Notes: generated by a model not told the origin, from the sequence alone. Positions 24,601 to 32,513 are shown, counted from the first letter of the stretch. The stretch: DNA of 46,593 nt from CAYOEV01 sp964403075 (GCA_964403075.1 CAYOEV010000023.1:1-46593); one strand, 5' to 3'. A program made the numbers and translations.

Positions 24601-25910
24601 AAAAATTCATTGAGACCATAAAGCAAATATTTTCCATCGAGGAATTAAGGACAAGAATCCTAAATACGTTAGGATTTTTGATCATTTTTCGAGTGGGTTC
24701 ATTTGTCGTCCTGCCCGGGGTAGATCCGGAGGCTTTGTCGTCAGATGCATCTGGAATTTTTGGTCTCTTAAATACTTTCCTCGGCGGGGCATTCAGTCGG
24801 GCTTCAGTTTTCGCACTGGGTATCATGCCCTACATATCTGCCTCTATTGTATTGCAATTAATGACAGTGGCAGTGCCCTATTTCCAGAAATTGCAGAAGG
24901 AGGGAGACAGTGGTCGAAAGAAAATCAATCAACTGACACGCGTACTGACCATAGCCATCTGTTTGGCGCAATCTACCGGATACCTGAATGCATATGTTCC
25001 TGGCGATGCCATCACTTCCAGCCTAAGCCCGTTCATGTTTCAGGTGACCTCGATGATCATTCTTACATCAGGAACGATTTTCTGCATGTGGCTTGGAGAA
25101 AAGATCACTGATAAGGGAATAGGTAATGGCATTTCCATGTTGATCATGATTGGCATCATCTCGCGCTTTCCGGGCAGCATTCTTGCAGAATTCTACGCCA
25201 AAGGAGTGAACCAGATGCTTTTATTCATCTTGGAAATGGTTGCACTTTTCTTCGTGATTTTGGTGACTGTCGCGTTGGTGCAAGCTGTGCGTCGAATTCC
25301 GGTTCAGTATGCCAAGCAGGTAGTGGGCAATAAAGTTTACGGGGGTCAAAGAAATTACATTCCCCTGAAGGTGAACGCATCCGGTGTAATGCCCATCATC
25401 TTTGCGCAATCGTTGATGTTCATTCCTGCCATGATTGCTGGAATATGGGCAGAAAACAGTGACATCGCACAATACATTGGAACTACGTTTTCGAACATTC
25501 AGAGTTGGCAATATAATCTGGTCTTTGCGCTGCTAATTATTGTTTTTACCTTCTTCTACACGGCGATCACTATCAATCCGAACCAAATGGCAGATGACAT
25601 GAAGCGTAATGGGGGATTTATTCCCGGCATAAAACCTGGCCATCAGACATCCGAATTTATAGACACCATTCTTTCGAGAATTACGCTACCGGGGTCAGTG
25701 TTCCTTGCAGCGATCGCAGTGTTTCCAGCTTTTGCAATGATTGCGGGCGTAGAAGGAAACATGGCACAGTTTTATGGGGGTACTTCCTTGTTGATCATGG
25801 TGGGGGTGATTTTGGATACGCTTCAGCAAATCGAAAGTTACCTCATCATGCGTCATTATGACGGAATGATGAAATCCGGACGAATCAAGGGAAGAACACA
25901 GGCGGCATAG
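24597..25910 (+). CDS. secY: Preprotein translocase subunit SecY
   Basis: SecY forms the protein-conducting channel of the inner membrane together with SecE (encoded at 585). The 437-residue protein has ten predicted membrane segments; signatures are the first segment ILNTLGFLIIFRVGSFVVLPG, the plug/TM2 region GIMPYISASIVLQL, and the cytoplasmic loops QYAKQVVGNKVYGGQ and NPNQMADDMKRNGGFIPGI. Length is normal. It overlaps rplO by 4 bases and infA by 1. In some Bacteroidota map (methionine aminopeptidase) follows; it is absent here. Confidence 0.98.
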   Translation: MKKFIETIKQIFSIEELRTRILNTLGFLIIFRVGSFVVLPGVDPEALSSDASGIFGLLNTFLGGAFSRASVFALGIMPYISASIVLQLMTVAVPYFQKLQKEGDSGRKKINQLTRVLTIAICLAQSTGYLNAYVPGDAITSSLSPFMFQVTSMIILTSGTIFCMWLGEKITDKGIGNGISMLIMIGIISRFPGSILAEFYAKGVNQMLLFILEMVALFFVILVTVALVQAVRRIPVQYAKQVVGNKVYGGQRNYIPLKVNASGVMPIIFAQSLMFIPAMIAGIWAENSDIAQYIGTTFSNIQSWQYNLVFALLIIVFTFFYTAITINPNQMADDMKRNGGFIPGIKPGHQTSEFIDTILSRITLPGSVFLAAIAVFPAFAMIAGVEGNMAQFYGGTSLLIMVGVILDTLQQIESYLIMRHYDGMMKSGRIKGRTQAA

Positions 25911-26128
25911 TGGCGAAGCAGGCATCCATAGAGCAGGACGGAACAATCGTTGAAGCATTGTCGAATGCAATGTTTCGTGTTGAACTGGAAAATGGGCATG
26001 TAGTGGTGGCACATATTTCAGGTAAAATGCGCATGCACTACATCAAAATTTTGCCTGGTGATCGGGTAAAGTTGGAAATGTCGCCTTATGACTTGACCAA
26101 AGGAAGAATTGTATATAGATACAAATAA
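25910..26128 (+). CDS. infA: Translation initiation factor IF-1
   Basis: IF-1 is a single OB-fold protein that binds the 30S A site during initiation. The 72 residues (MAKQASIEQDGTIVEALSNA, then MFRVELENGHVVVAHISGKM and ILPGDRVKLEMSPYDLTKGR) match the family in full length. The start is GTG, whose first base is the last base of the secY TAG stop; no ATG in frame would preserve the N-terminus. rpmJ follows after 9 bases. Confidence 0.96.
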   Translation: MAKQASIEQDGTIVEALSNAMFRVELENGHVVVAHISGKMRMHYIKILPGDRVKLEMSPYDLTKGRIVYRYK

Positions 26129-26137
26129 GAAATTGAC

Positions 26138-26254
26138 ATGAAAGTAAAAGCATCCATAAAAAAGAGAAGCGCGGATTGTAAAGTGATCCGAAGAAAGGGG
26201 AAGCTCTACGTCATTAATAAAAAGAACCCGAAGTTTAAACAAAGACAAGGATAA
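26138..26254 (+). CDS. rpmJ: 50S ribosomal protein L36 (bL36), ligand-poor form
   Basis: A 38-codon reading frame between infA and rpsM. It begins MKVKASIKKRSADCK and ends KNPKFKQRQG, exactly the family length. Of the four zinc ligands in E. coli L36 (Cys11, Cys14, Cys27, His33) only Cys14 remains; the others are Ser11, Asn27 and Phe33, so this is a form that cannot bind zinc in the normal way. That form is common in Bacteroidota to my knowledge. Gaps are 9 bases upstream and 3 downstream. Confidence 0.95.
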   Translation: MKVKASIKKRSADCKVIRRKGKLYVINKKNPKFKQRQG

Positions 26255-26257
26255 GAT

Positions 26258-26635
26258 ATGGCCCGTATTGCAGGAGTAGACGTTCCAGATAATAAGAGAG
26301 GTGTAATAGGTCTAACCTACATCTTCGGCATTGGTAATAGTTCGGCGGAAAAAATCCTTACAGAGGCTGGGATTGATTGGAACAAGAAAGTGGGAGAATG
26401 GGATGATGAAGAATCCAATAAGATTCGTTCCATTATCAGTGAGCAGTTCAAAGTGGAGGGTGTGCTGAAGTCTGAAGTTCAGATGAGTATCAAGCGGCTG
26501 TTGGACATAGGATGTTACAGAGGCCTGAGACACCGTAAAGGCCTGCCGGTGAGGGGGCAGCGAACCAAGAACAATTCGCGAACACGCAAGGGGAGAAGAA
26601 AAACAGTTGCTAACAAGAAGAAGGCGGTTAAGTAA
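26258..26635 (+). CDS. rpsM: 30S ribosomal protein S13 (uS13)
   Basis: S13 is in the 30S head and contacts P-site tRNA and the 50S bridge. The 125 residues start MARIAGVDVPDNKRGVIGLT and include GLRHRKGLPVRGQRTKNNSR and a basic tail RKGRRKTVANKKK. Length is normal. An AAGG lies 8 bases before the ATG at the end of rpmJ and is at most a weak ribosome-binding site. Confidence 0.98.
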   Translation: MARIAGVDVPDNKRGVIGLTYIFGIGNSSAEKILTEAGIDWNKKVGEWDDEESNKIRSIISEQFKVEGVLKSEVQMSIKRLLDIGCYRGLRHRKGLPVRGQRTKNNSRTRKGRRKTVANKKKAVK

Positions 26636-26646
26636 TCAATTGACGC

Positions 26647-27039
26647 ATGGCACAAAAAAGAAAAGATAAAGCTAAAAAGAGGGTGGTTGCAGTGGACGCC
26701 AGTGGGCAGGTTCACATTAAAGCCAGTTTCAATAACATCATCATTTCGGTAACCAACAGCCAGGGGCAGGTGATCTCCTGGGCTTCGGCTGGAAAGATGG
26801 GGTTCCGTGGTTCAAAAAAGAATACGCCCTACGCTGCACAGGTGGCTGCACAGGATTGCGGTCAGAAGGCTTACGAGCTAGGTATGCGAAAGGCGGAAGT
26901 TTTTGTTAAAGGTCCAGGTTCTGGTCGGGAGTCGGCCATTCGGGCATTGCAAGGCATTGGGATAGAAGTGACCATGATTAAAGATCAGACACCACTCCCA
27001 CACAATGGCTGTAGACCACCAAAGAGAAGAAGAGTTTAG
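26647..27039 (+). CDS. rpsK: 30S ribosomal protein S11 (uS11)
   Basis: S11 forms part of the 30S platform near the mRNA exit. The 130-residue protein has a Lys-rich start (MAQKRKDKAKKR), ASFNNIIISVTNSQGQVISW, GFRGSKKNTPYAAQ and the C-terminal signature DQTPLPHNGCRPPKRRRV. Length is normal. It follows rpsM after 11 bases and precedes rpsD after 19 A/T-rich bases. Confidence 0.98.
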   Translation: MAQKRKDKAKKRVVAVDASGQVHIKASFNNIIISVTNSQGQVISWASAGKMGFRGSKKNTPYAAQVAAQDCGQKAYELGMRKAEVFVKGPGSGRESAIRALQGIGIEVTMIKDQTPLPHNGCRPPKRRRV

Positions 27040-27058
27040 AAAAAAATATTTGCTATAA

Positions 27059-27661
27059 ATGGCACGATACACAGGGGCAAGATCGAAGATTTCAAGAAAG
27101 TTTGGTGAACCGATTTTCGGACCAAGCAAGGCACTTCAGAAAAAGAATTATCCTCCCGGCCAGCACGGCCGTGGGCGAAGGAAAAAGCAGTCTGAATATG
27201 CGATTCAGTTGGCCGAAAAGCAGAAGGCAAAATACACCTATGGCGTATTAGAAAAGCAGTTTGCTAATCTTTTTGAAAAAGCATCCCGAAAAAGTGGAAT
27301 TACCGGAGAAATCCTGTTGCAGATGTTGGAGTCTAGACTGGACAACACCGTATTTCGCCTGGGTATAGCACCTACGCGCCGTGGGGCGCGTCAGTTGGTG
27401 TCTCACAAGCATATCACCGTGAATGGAGAGGTGGTGAATGTGCCATCTTACACTTTACGTCAAGATGACATCGTGGGCGTCCGTGAGAAGTCTAAGTCGC
27501 TGTATGCCATCACGGAAAGTCTGGAAAATCACCGTAGAAACTACTCGTGGTTGGCGTGGGATCAGTCACTCATGAGTGGTAAGTTTTTGAATGTACCCGT
27601 AAGGGAGGATATTCCAGAGAACATCAAAGAGCAGTTGATTGTGGAACTGTATTCTAAATAA
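27059..27661 (+). CDS. rpsD: 30S ribosomal protein S4 (uS4)
   Basis: S4 initiates 30S assembly and in E. coli represses the alpha operon. The 200 residues start MARYTGARSKISRKFGEP and contain the S4 RNA-binding motif (ESRLDNTVFRLGIAPTRRGA, then RQLVSHKHITVNG). The N-terminal cysteines of zinc-binding S4 are missing. Length is typical. It is followed by 34 bases that hold the Shine-Dalgarno of rpoA. Confidence 0.98.
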   Translation: MARYTGARSKISRKFGEPIFGPSKALQKKNYPPGQHGRGRRKKQSEYAIQLAEKQKAKYTYGVLEKQFANLFEKASRKSGITGEILLQMLESRLDNTVFRLGIAPTRRGARQLVSHKHITVNGEVVNVPSYTLRQDDIVGVREKSKSLYAITESLENHRRNYSWLAWDQSLMSGKFLNVPVREDIPENIKEQLIVELYSK

Positions 27662-27678
27662 ACATTGAATACCTATTT

Positions 27679-27686
27679 AAAAGGAG
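27679..27686 (+). promoter_or_regulatory. Strong Shine-Dalgarno site of rpoA
   Basis: AAAAGGAG at 27679-27686, then 9 bases (AAAGATAAT) to the rpoA ATG, is a near-perfect Shine-Dalgarno. Almost every other gene in this cluster has an A-rich upstream region without one, in line with the weak use of this signal in Bacteroidota. It sits in the largest gap (34 bases) of the rpsM-rplQ part. Confidence 0.75.
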
Positions 27687-27695
27687 AAAGATAAT

Positions 27696-28685
27696 ATGTC
27701 AATTTTAGCATTTCAGATGCCCGAGCGCGTGATGATGGAGAAGTCTGATGACTTTCACGGCCTCTTCGTTTTTAAACCCTTAGAAAAAGGTTATGGGGTG
27801 ACGATAGGCAATGCCCTCCGTCGCATCTTATTGTCTTCATTGGAGGGATATTCTGTAACGGGCATTAAAATTCCAGGCGTGCTTCATGAGTTTTCGACCA
27901 TAGAGGGGGTGCTGGAGGATGTTACCGAAATTATCCTGAATTTAAAAATGGTGCGCTTTAAAAAATTGGAAGAAACAGTAGATAATAAAATTGCATTAAT
28001 TGTAGCGAACAAGAAGGTGTTGACAGCAGGCGACATCGGCGACGCCACCAATTCTTTTGAGGTGTTGAATCCGGACCATGTGATTTGTAATCTCGATAGC
28101 TCTGCCAAGTTTGAGTTGGAGTTGAATGTTGAGAAGGGTCGTGGTTATGTATCTGGAGACGACAATAGGGACAGTGAGCGCAATATTGGTTTCATTTCCA
28201 TTGATTCGATCTATACACCCATTAAGAATGTAAAATACAGCGTAGAGAATACACGTGTAGAACAAAAGACCGATTACGAGCAGCTTCTTCTTGACATTGA
28301 AACTGACGGATCTATTCATCCGGAGATGGCACTGAAAAGTGCTGCGAACATTTTAATTCAGCATTTCATGTTGTTTTCAGACCAAAACATGGTTTTGGAA
28401 ACACAGGAGCAGGGAGAACCTGAGCAGGTAGATGAGGAATTGCTACACATGAGAAAGTTGTTGAAAACGTCGCTCAACGACCTGGATCTGTCCGTCCGCG
28501 CTTACAACTGTTTGAAGGCCGCTGATGTCCGTACCCTCGGCGATTTGGTGCAACTGGAGATCAGCGATATGATGAAGTTTCGAAATTTTGGAAAGAAATC
28601 ATTGGCTGAATTGGAAGAATTGGTAGCTGATAAGAATCTGACTTTTGGCATGGATTTGTCGAAGTACAAACTGGAAGAGGAATAA
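27696..28685 (+). CDS. rpoA: DNA-directed RNA polymerase subunit alpha
   Basis: RpoA dimerises to scaffold RNA polymerase assembly and contacts upstream DNA and activators. The 329 residues form the N-terminal domain (about 1-235; PLEKGYGVTIGNALRRILLS is the dimerisation signature) and a C-terminal domain (about 255-320; SVRAYNCLKAADVRTLGDLV, FGKKSLAELEEL). Arg268 matches the DNA-contacting Arg265 of E. coli. It is preceded by an unusually good Shine-Dalgarno and shares one base with rplQ (TAATG). Confidence 0.98.
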   Translation: MSILAFQMPERVMMEKSDDFHGLFVFKPLEKGYGVTIGNALRRILLSSLEGYSVTGIKIPGVLHEFSTIEGVLEDVTEIILNLKMVRFKKLEETVDNKIALIVANKKVLTAGDIGDATNSFEVLNPDHVICNLDSSAKFELELNVEKGRGYVSGDDNRDSERNIGFISIDSIYTPIKNVKYSVENTRVEQKTDYEQLLLDIETDGSIHPEMALKSAANILIQHFMLFSDQNMVLETQEQGEPEQVDEELLHMRKLLKTSLNDLDLSVRAYNCLKAADVRTLGDLVQLEISDMMKFRNFGKKSLAELEELVADKNLTFGMDLSKYKLEEE

Positions 28686-29269
28686 TGAGACACGGAAAGA
28701 AATTTAACCATCTGGGTCGTAAAACTGCGCATAGAAGTGCCATGCTGTCCAATATGGCAAGTTCATTGATCCAGCATAAACGCATCACCACCACGGTGGC
28801 TAAGGCCAAGGCCCTGAGAAAATACATTGAGCCCATTATTACCAAGGCAAAAGACGATTCTACCCATTCGAGGAGGGTGGCCTTCTCTTATTTGCAGGAT
28901 AAAGTTGCGGTTCAGGAATTATTCGGACCGGTGGCTGAAAAAATAGTGACCCGTCCCGGTGGTTATACACGCATCCTAAAAATGGGTTCCCGGTTGGGAG
29001 ACAATGCACAAATGTGTATGATGGAGTTGGTGGATTTTAACGAACTGATGCTGGAGGGAAGCAGTGCTTCTAAGACCAAGACAAGAAGGTCCAGAAGAGG
29101 AGGCGGCAGTAAAAAAGTGGCAGAAGAAACCACTGACCAAATAAAGACGTCCGAGGTAGAAGCGGCTGTAGAAGTAAAAGAAAAAGAGGCCATGCCAAAG
29201 GCTGAGAAGAAGCCAGCCAAGGAGGAAAAATCGGATGAGCAAGCTGAAGATGAAAGCAAGGAATCGTAA
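28685..29269 (+). CDS. rplQ: 50S ribosomal protein L17 (bL17) with long acidic/basic tail
   Basis: L17 lies near the tunnel exit. The family core is residues 1 to about 120 (MRHGKKFNHLGRKTAHRSAM, then LIQHKRITTTVAKAKALR and NAQMCMMELVDFNEL). The protein has 194 residues; the last 70 or so are a low-complexity tail, first basic (KTKTRRSRRGGGSKK), then Glu/Lys/Ala-rich. Long L17 tails occur in this phylum. A GAGG lies 5 bases before the ATG within rpoA. The alpha-operon terminator starts 26 bases after the stop. Confidence 0.97.
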   Translation: MRHGKKFNHLGRKTAHRSAMLSNMASSLIQHKRITTTVAKAKALRKYIEPIITKAKDDSTHSRRVAFSYLQDKVAVQELFGPVAEKIVTRPGGYTRILKMGSRLGDNAQMCMMELVDFNELMLEGSSASKTKTRRSRRGGGSKKVAEETTDQIKTSEVEAAVEVKEKEAMPKAEKKPAKEEKSDEQAEDESKES

Positions 29270-29295
29270 ATAAGGAGTGATGCTAAGTTATTTGG

Positions 29296-29324
29296 CCCCA
29301 CTGGAATTTCTGGTGGGGTTTTTT
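29296..29324 (+). terminator. Terminator of the ribosomal protein/rpoA transcript
   Basis: CCCCACTGG (29296-29304) pairs with CTGGTGGGG (29310-29318), nine pairs including two G-U, around a 5-base AATTT loop, directly followed by TTTTTT. It closes the long ribosomal transcript. It lies inside the extended open frame of the next gene, which supports starting that gene later (29349). Confidence 0.9.
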
Positions 29325-29348
29325 GTTGCCATTGTGTTTTCTTTAGGG

Positions 29349-29723
29349 ATGCGTTACGAGCGGTTACTACTGATGGCTAGTTTGTTAATGAGCTTAGGCT
29401 GTCAGGAGCAATTAAGCACTGTCAGCACAGAGGTGGTTCCACCACGTGCAACTTTGGAGGATGATGAACTGGTGATAACGGTTCGATTGGTGGCGCTCAC
29501 GGAGGGTGTGGATCAAAATCTGCTGTCTTGTCAACTCCAAAATGTGATAGAGAAGAAGCAGAACATCGAGCTAAACCTGGCCACTGGCAACAATGTATTT
29601 GTGAAGGATATTGAGAAATTGGCCAAGGAATGTAAGCCAGGCAGCCTGTACCGTATGCGCGTGCGCATGACGCCGGCAGCGGATAGATCGCCGTACACAT
29701 TTATTTTGGTTGCACTGCTTTAG
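29349..29723 (+). CDS. Predicted small lipoprotein, function unknown
   Basis: I do not recognise a family. The ATG at 29349 gives 124 residues beginning with a lipoprotein signal: MRYERLLLMASLLMSLGC, positively charged start, hydrophobic stretch and a lipobox ending at Cys18. The mature part is soluble-looking, with two cysteines (in LLSCQLQ and KECKPGS) that could form a disulfide, and ends in a beta-like YTFILVALL. A longer start at 29277 is rejected because it would run through the terminator. No clear promoter is seen between that terminator and the start; carA lies 74 bases downstream behind its own promoter candidate. Confidence 0.7.
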   Translation: MRYERLLLMASLLMSLGCQEQLSTVSTEVVPPRATLEDDELVITVRLVALTEGVDQNLLSCQLQNVIEKKQNIELNLATGNNVFVKDIEKLAKECKPGSLYRMRVRMTPAADRSPYTFILVALL

Positions 29724-29760
29724 TTTCTTGAAATAAATGCACAACAATTGGGTTACAGTA

Positions 29761-29790
29761 TTTCGTTATCCGATGCATTGGCTATTTTTG
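29761..29790 (+). promoter_or_regulatory. Promoter candidate for carA-eno
   Basis: TATTTTTG at 29783-29790 fits TAnnTTTG, with TTTC at 29761-29764 as an imperfect upstream element (18-base spacer). Only 7 bases separate the box from the carA ATG at 29798, so the transcript would be leaderless or nearly so. Confidence 0.5.
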
Positions 29791-29797
29791 TTTTTTA

Positions 29798-30901
29798 ATG
29801 AAGGAAGCGACCCAAACAAAAGCCGTTTTGTATCTGGCAGACGGCACCAGATTTGAAGGCATATCCATAGGAAAAAGGGGTACATCTGGCGGCGAGATTT
29901 GTTTCAACACTGGTATGTCTGGATATCAGGAAATTTACACAGACCCCTCCTACTTCGGCCAAATCATTGTTAACACCACCTCGCACATTGGTAACTATGG
30001 TGTGCATCTCGACGAAACAGAATCTGCAAAGCCAGCCATTAAGGGTCTGGTTGTCAACGAATTCTGCCAAACCCCGAGTCGAGCCACCGCTTCGGGTAGT
30101 TTGCAAGACTATTTGGAGCAGCACCACACGGTTGGCATAGCCGGATTGGATACTCGTCAACTGGTCCGGCATTTACGCACCAGGGGAGCCATGAATGCCG
30201 TTATATCCACGGAATATTTCGATGTGGCTGCCTTGAAAGCAAGAATGGAAGAGGTTCCTAACATGGCCAATCTGGAATTGTCTTCACAGGTGACCACACC
30301 AGAAGCCTATGAATTGGGTCAGGAAAACGATGGCATCAAAATCGCAGTGCTGGATTACGGCATTAAATCATCTATCCTACGCAATTTCCGCCAAAGGAAT
30401 TGTCAGATGAAGGTATTTCCAGCCCGAACGACTTTAGCAGATATGAAAGCATGGGGTGCGGATGGTTATTTTTTATCCAATGGTCCTGGTGATCCTGCGG
30501 TCATGGACTATGCAGTGGAGACCACCCGACAACTGGTTGACGCGAAGCTGCCAGTTTTTGGTATTTGCCTGGGGCATCAGTTGCTGGCCCGTGCAGCTGG
30601 AGTAGGCACTTTCAAAATGCATCAGGGTCACAGGGGACTGAATCACCCGGTAAAAAATCTGAACACAGGATACAGTGAAATCACTTCTCAAAATCACGGA
30701 TTTGCCGTAGACCGCGTGTCACTCGAAAAAAATGACGACGTGGCCTTGACGCATTTGGATTTGAACGATCAGTCAGTAGAGGGATTGCGACTGAAAAATA
30801 GTCCTGCATTTTCCGTGCAGTATCATCCAGAATCGAGCCCGGGTCCGAACGATTCCAAGTACCTTTTTGACGACTTTTTACAACTCATTCAAAGCAACTA
30901 A
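29798..30901 (+). CDS. carA: Carbamoyl-phosphate synthase small (glutaminase) subunit
   Basis: CarA hydrolyses glutamine and passes ammonia to CarB for carbamoyl phosphate synthesis, the first step of pyrimidine and arginine formation. The 367 residues comprise the CarA-specific N-terminal domain (ADGTRFEGISIG, GEICFNTGMSGYQEIYTDPS, to about 150) and a class I glutaminase domain with nucleophile Cys257 (FGICLGHQ) and His343/Glu345 (QYHPESSPGP). Length is normal. carB is not in the window. eno follows after 3 bases, so the two are co-transcribed. Confidence 0.97.
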   Translation: MKEATQTKAVLYLADGTRFEGISIGKRGTSGGEICFNTGMSGYQEIYTDPSYFGQIIVNTTSHIGNYGVHLDETESAKPAIKGLVVNEFCQTPSRATASGSLQDYLEQHHTVGIAGLDTRQLVRHLRTRGAMNAVISTEYFDVAALKARMEEVPNMANLELSSQVTTPEAYELGQENDGIKIAVLDYGIKSSILRNFRQRNCQMKVFPARTTLADMKAWGADGYFLSNGPGDPAVMDYAVETTRQLVDAKLPVFGICLGHQLLARAAGVGTFKMHQGHRGLNHPVKNLNTGYSEITSQNHGFAVDRVSLEKNDDVALTHLDLNDQSVEGLRLKNSPAFSVQYHPESSPGPNDSKYLFDDFLQLIQSN

Positions 30902-30904
30902 CCC

Positions 30905-32185
30905 ATGAGCTTAATTGAAAGTGTATTTGCCCGCCAGATATTTGACTCTCGCGGCAACCCAACCATTGAAGTAGATGTGACAACGACCAACGGATTTGTG
31001 GGTCGCGCAGCGGTACCCTCCGGTGCTAGCACTGGTGAAAATGAAGCTGTAGAATTGCGAGATGGGGGAGCGCCTTATCATGGCAAGGGGGTGATGAAAG
31101 CTGTGGAAAATGTCAATGAGATCATTGCGCCGGAAGTTATTGGTTATTACGTAGATGAGCAGCACGGAATTGATCAGGCAATGATTGAGTTGGATGGGAC
31201 GGAAAATAAGTCAAAATTGGGAGCCAATGCCATTCTTGGGGTTTCGCTGGCAGTAGCAAAGGCTGCGGCTATGGAAACGAGCCAATCACTTTATCGATAT
31301 TTGGGGGGTGCCAACGCACACCTGATGCCGATACCCATGATGAACATCATTAATGGGGGTTCGCACTCAGATGCGCCCATTGCTTTTCAGGAGTTCATGA
31401 TCCGACCCATTGGTGCTCCTACTTTTACCGAGGCCATGCGCATGGGTACGGAAATTTTCCATCACCTCAAAAAAATCCTCAAGGCTAAGGGTTTGAGTAC
31501 TGCTGTGGGCGATGAAGGTGGATTTGCACCGAATTTTAGCGGAGGCACCGAAGAAGCGCTGGAAAGCGTGATAGCTGCCATAAAGAATGCCGGCTATACC
31601 CCCGGGGAGCAGGTGACGATTGCACTGGACTGTGCAGCTTCAGAATTTTTCGAAGACGGGAAATACAATTACAAAAAGTTTGAAGGGGAAAACGGAAAGT
31701 TGAGAAGTGTGGATGAGCAGGTCATGTATCTGGAGGAGTTAGTGGATAAATACCCCATCGATAGTATCGAGGATGGTTGCGATGAAAACGACTGGGATGG
31801 TTGGAACAAGCTCACCCAGAAAATAGGCAACAGGTGTCAACTCGTAGGCGATGATTTGCTAGTGACCAATGTTAAATTTCTGAAACGCGGTATTGAAGAG
31901 AGGTGTGGTAACTCTATTCTAATCAAGGTAAATCAAATCGGCACGCTTACGGAGACCCTACAAGCCATCGAAATGGCTCACAAGGCAGGGTGGACGGCGG
32001 TAATTTCTCATCGATCGGGGGAGACTGAGGATACCACCATTGCCGATATCGCCGTAGCGACCAATGCGGGCCAAATCAAAACTGGCTCCTTGTCACGTTC
32101 AGACCGGATGGCAAAATATAACCAACTGCTGCGGATAGAAGAGGAGTTGGCAGAGGTGGCGCGGTATCCACAGAAGGTCAAATAA
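30905..32185 (+). CDS. eno: Enolase
   Basis: Enolase converts 2-phosphoglycerate to phosphoenolpyruvate in glycolysis. The 426 residues begin IESVFARQIFDSRGNPT, and contain SGASTGENEAVELRDG, Glu204 (VGDEGGFAPN), Lys341 (ILIKVNQIGTLTET) as catalytic base/acid positions, and SHRSGETEDTTIADIAV. Length is normal. The gene is 3 bases after carA and 24 bases before a FtsB/DivIC-like gene, forming a run with no terminator seen between them. Confidence 0.98.
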   Translation: MSLIESVFARQIFDSRGNPTIEVDVTTTNGFVGRAAVPSGASTGENEAVELRDGGAPYHGKGVMKAVENVNEIIAPEVIGYYVDEQHGIDQAMIELDGTENKSKLGANAILGVSLAVAKAAAMETSQSLYRYLGGANAHLMPIPMMNIINGGSHSDAPIAFQEFMIRPIGAPTFTEAMRMGTEIFHHLKKILKAKGLSTAVGDEGGFAPNFSGGTEEALESVIAAIKNAGYTPGEQVTIALDCAASEFFEDGKYNYKKFEGENGKLRSVDEQVMYLEELVDKYPIDSIEDGCDENDWDGWNKLTQKIGNRCQLVGDDLLVTNVKFLKRGIEERCGNSILIKVNQIGTLTETLQAIEMAHKAGWTAVISHRSGETEDTTIADIAVATNAGQIKTGSLSRSDRMAKYNQLLRIEEELAEVARYPQKVK

Positions 32186-32209
32186 AGTCAAAGCGTTATC
32201 TTTATAACT

Positions 32210-32512
32210 ATGAAGAAGGTCCGGATTCCAAAGATTTTTAAAAATTTCTATGTGGTGGTAGGACTTTTTTTTCTCTCCTGGATTCTTTTTTTTGATGGTA
32301 ATGATTTGTTTACTCACAACAGGCTGTCTAATAAAAAGGAAGATCTGGAGCAATCAAAAGCGTTTTACGAAGATAAGATTCTGGAAATCCGAAATGATCA
32401 TGAAGCCCTCAAGTCGGATGAAAATCAACTGGAAAAAATAGCCAGGGAAAAATATCTAATGAAGCGCGACAGTGAGGACGTTTATTTAATTGTAAGAGAT
32501 AAAATCGATTGA
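32210..32512 (+). CDS. FtsB/DivIC-like septum formation protein
   Basis: A 100-residue bitopic membrane protein: short basic cytoplasmic start (KKVRIPKIFKN), one membrane segment at about 13-29 (FYVVVGLFFLSWILFFD), then a periplasmic coiled coil (about 40-80) and a conserved end LEKIAREKYLMKRDSEDVYLI, typical of FtsB/DivIC. These proteins link FtsL and FtsQ in the divisome. In Bacteroidota such genes often follow eno, as here (24 bases). The OMP gene follows after 1 base. Confidence 0.88.
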   Translation: MKKVRIPKIFKNFYVVVGLFFLSWILFFDGNDLFTHNRLSNKKEDLEQSKAFYEDKILEIRNDHEALKSDENQLEKIAREKYLMKRDSEDVYLIVRDKID

Positions 32513-32513
32513 A

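Noticed and set aside
29277..29348. Longer start for the lipoprotein after rplQ
   Set aside because: It would include the alpha-operon terminator and put an extra hydrophobic segment before a perfectly formed lipoprotein signal.
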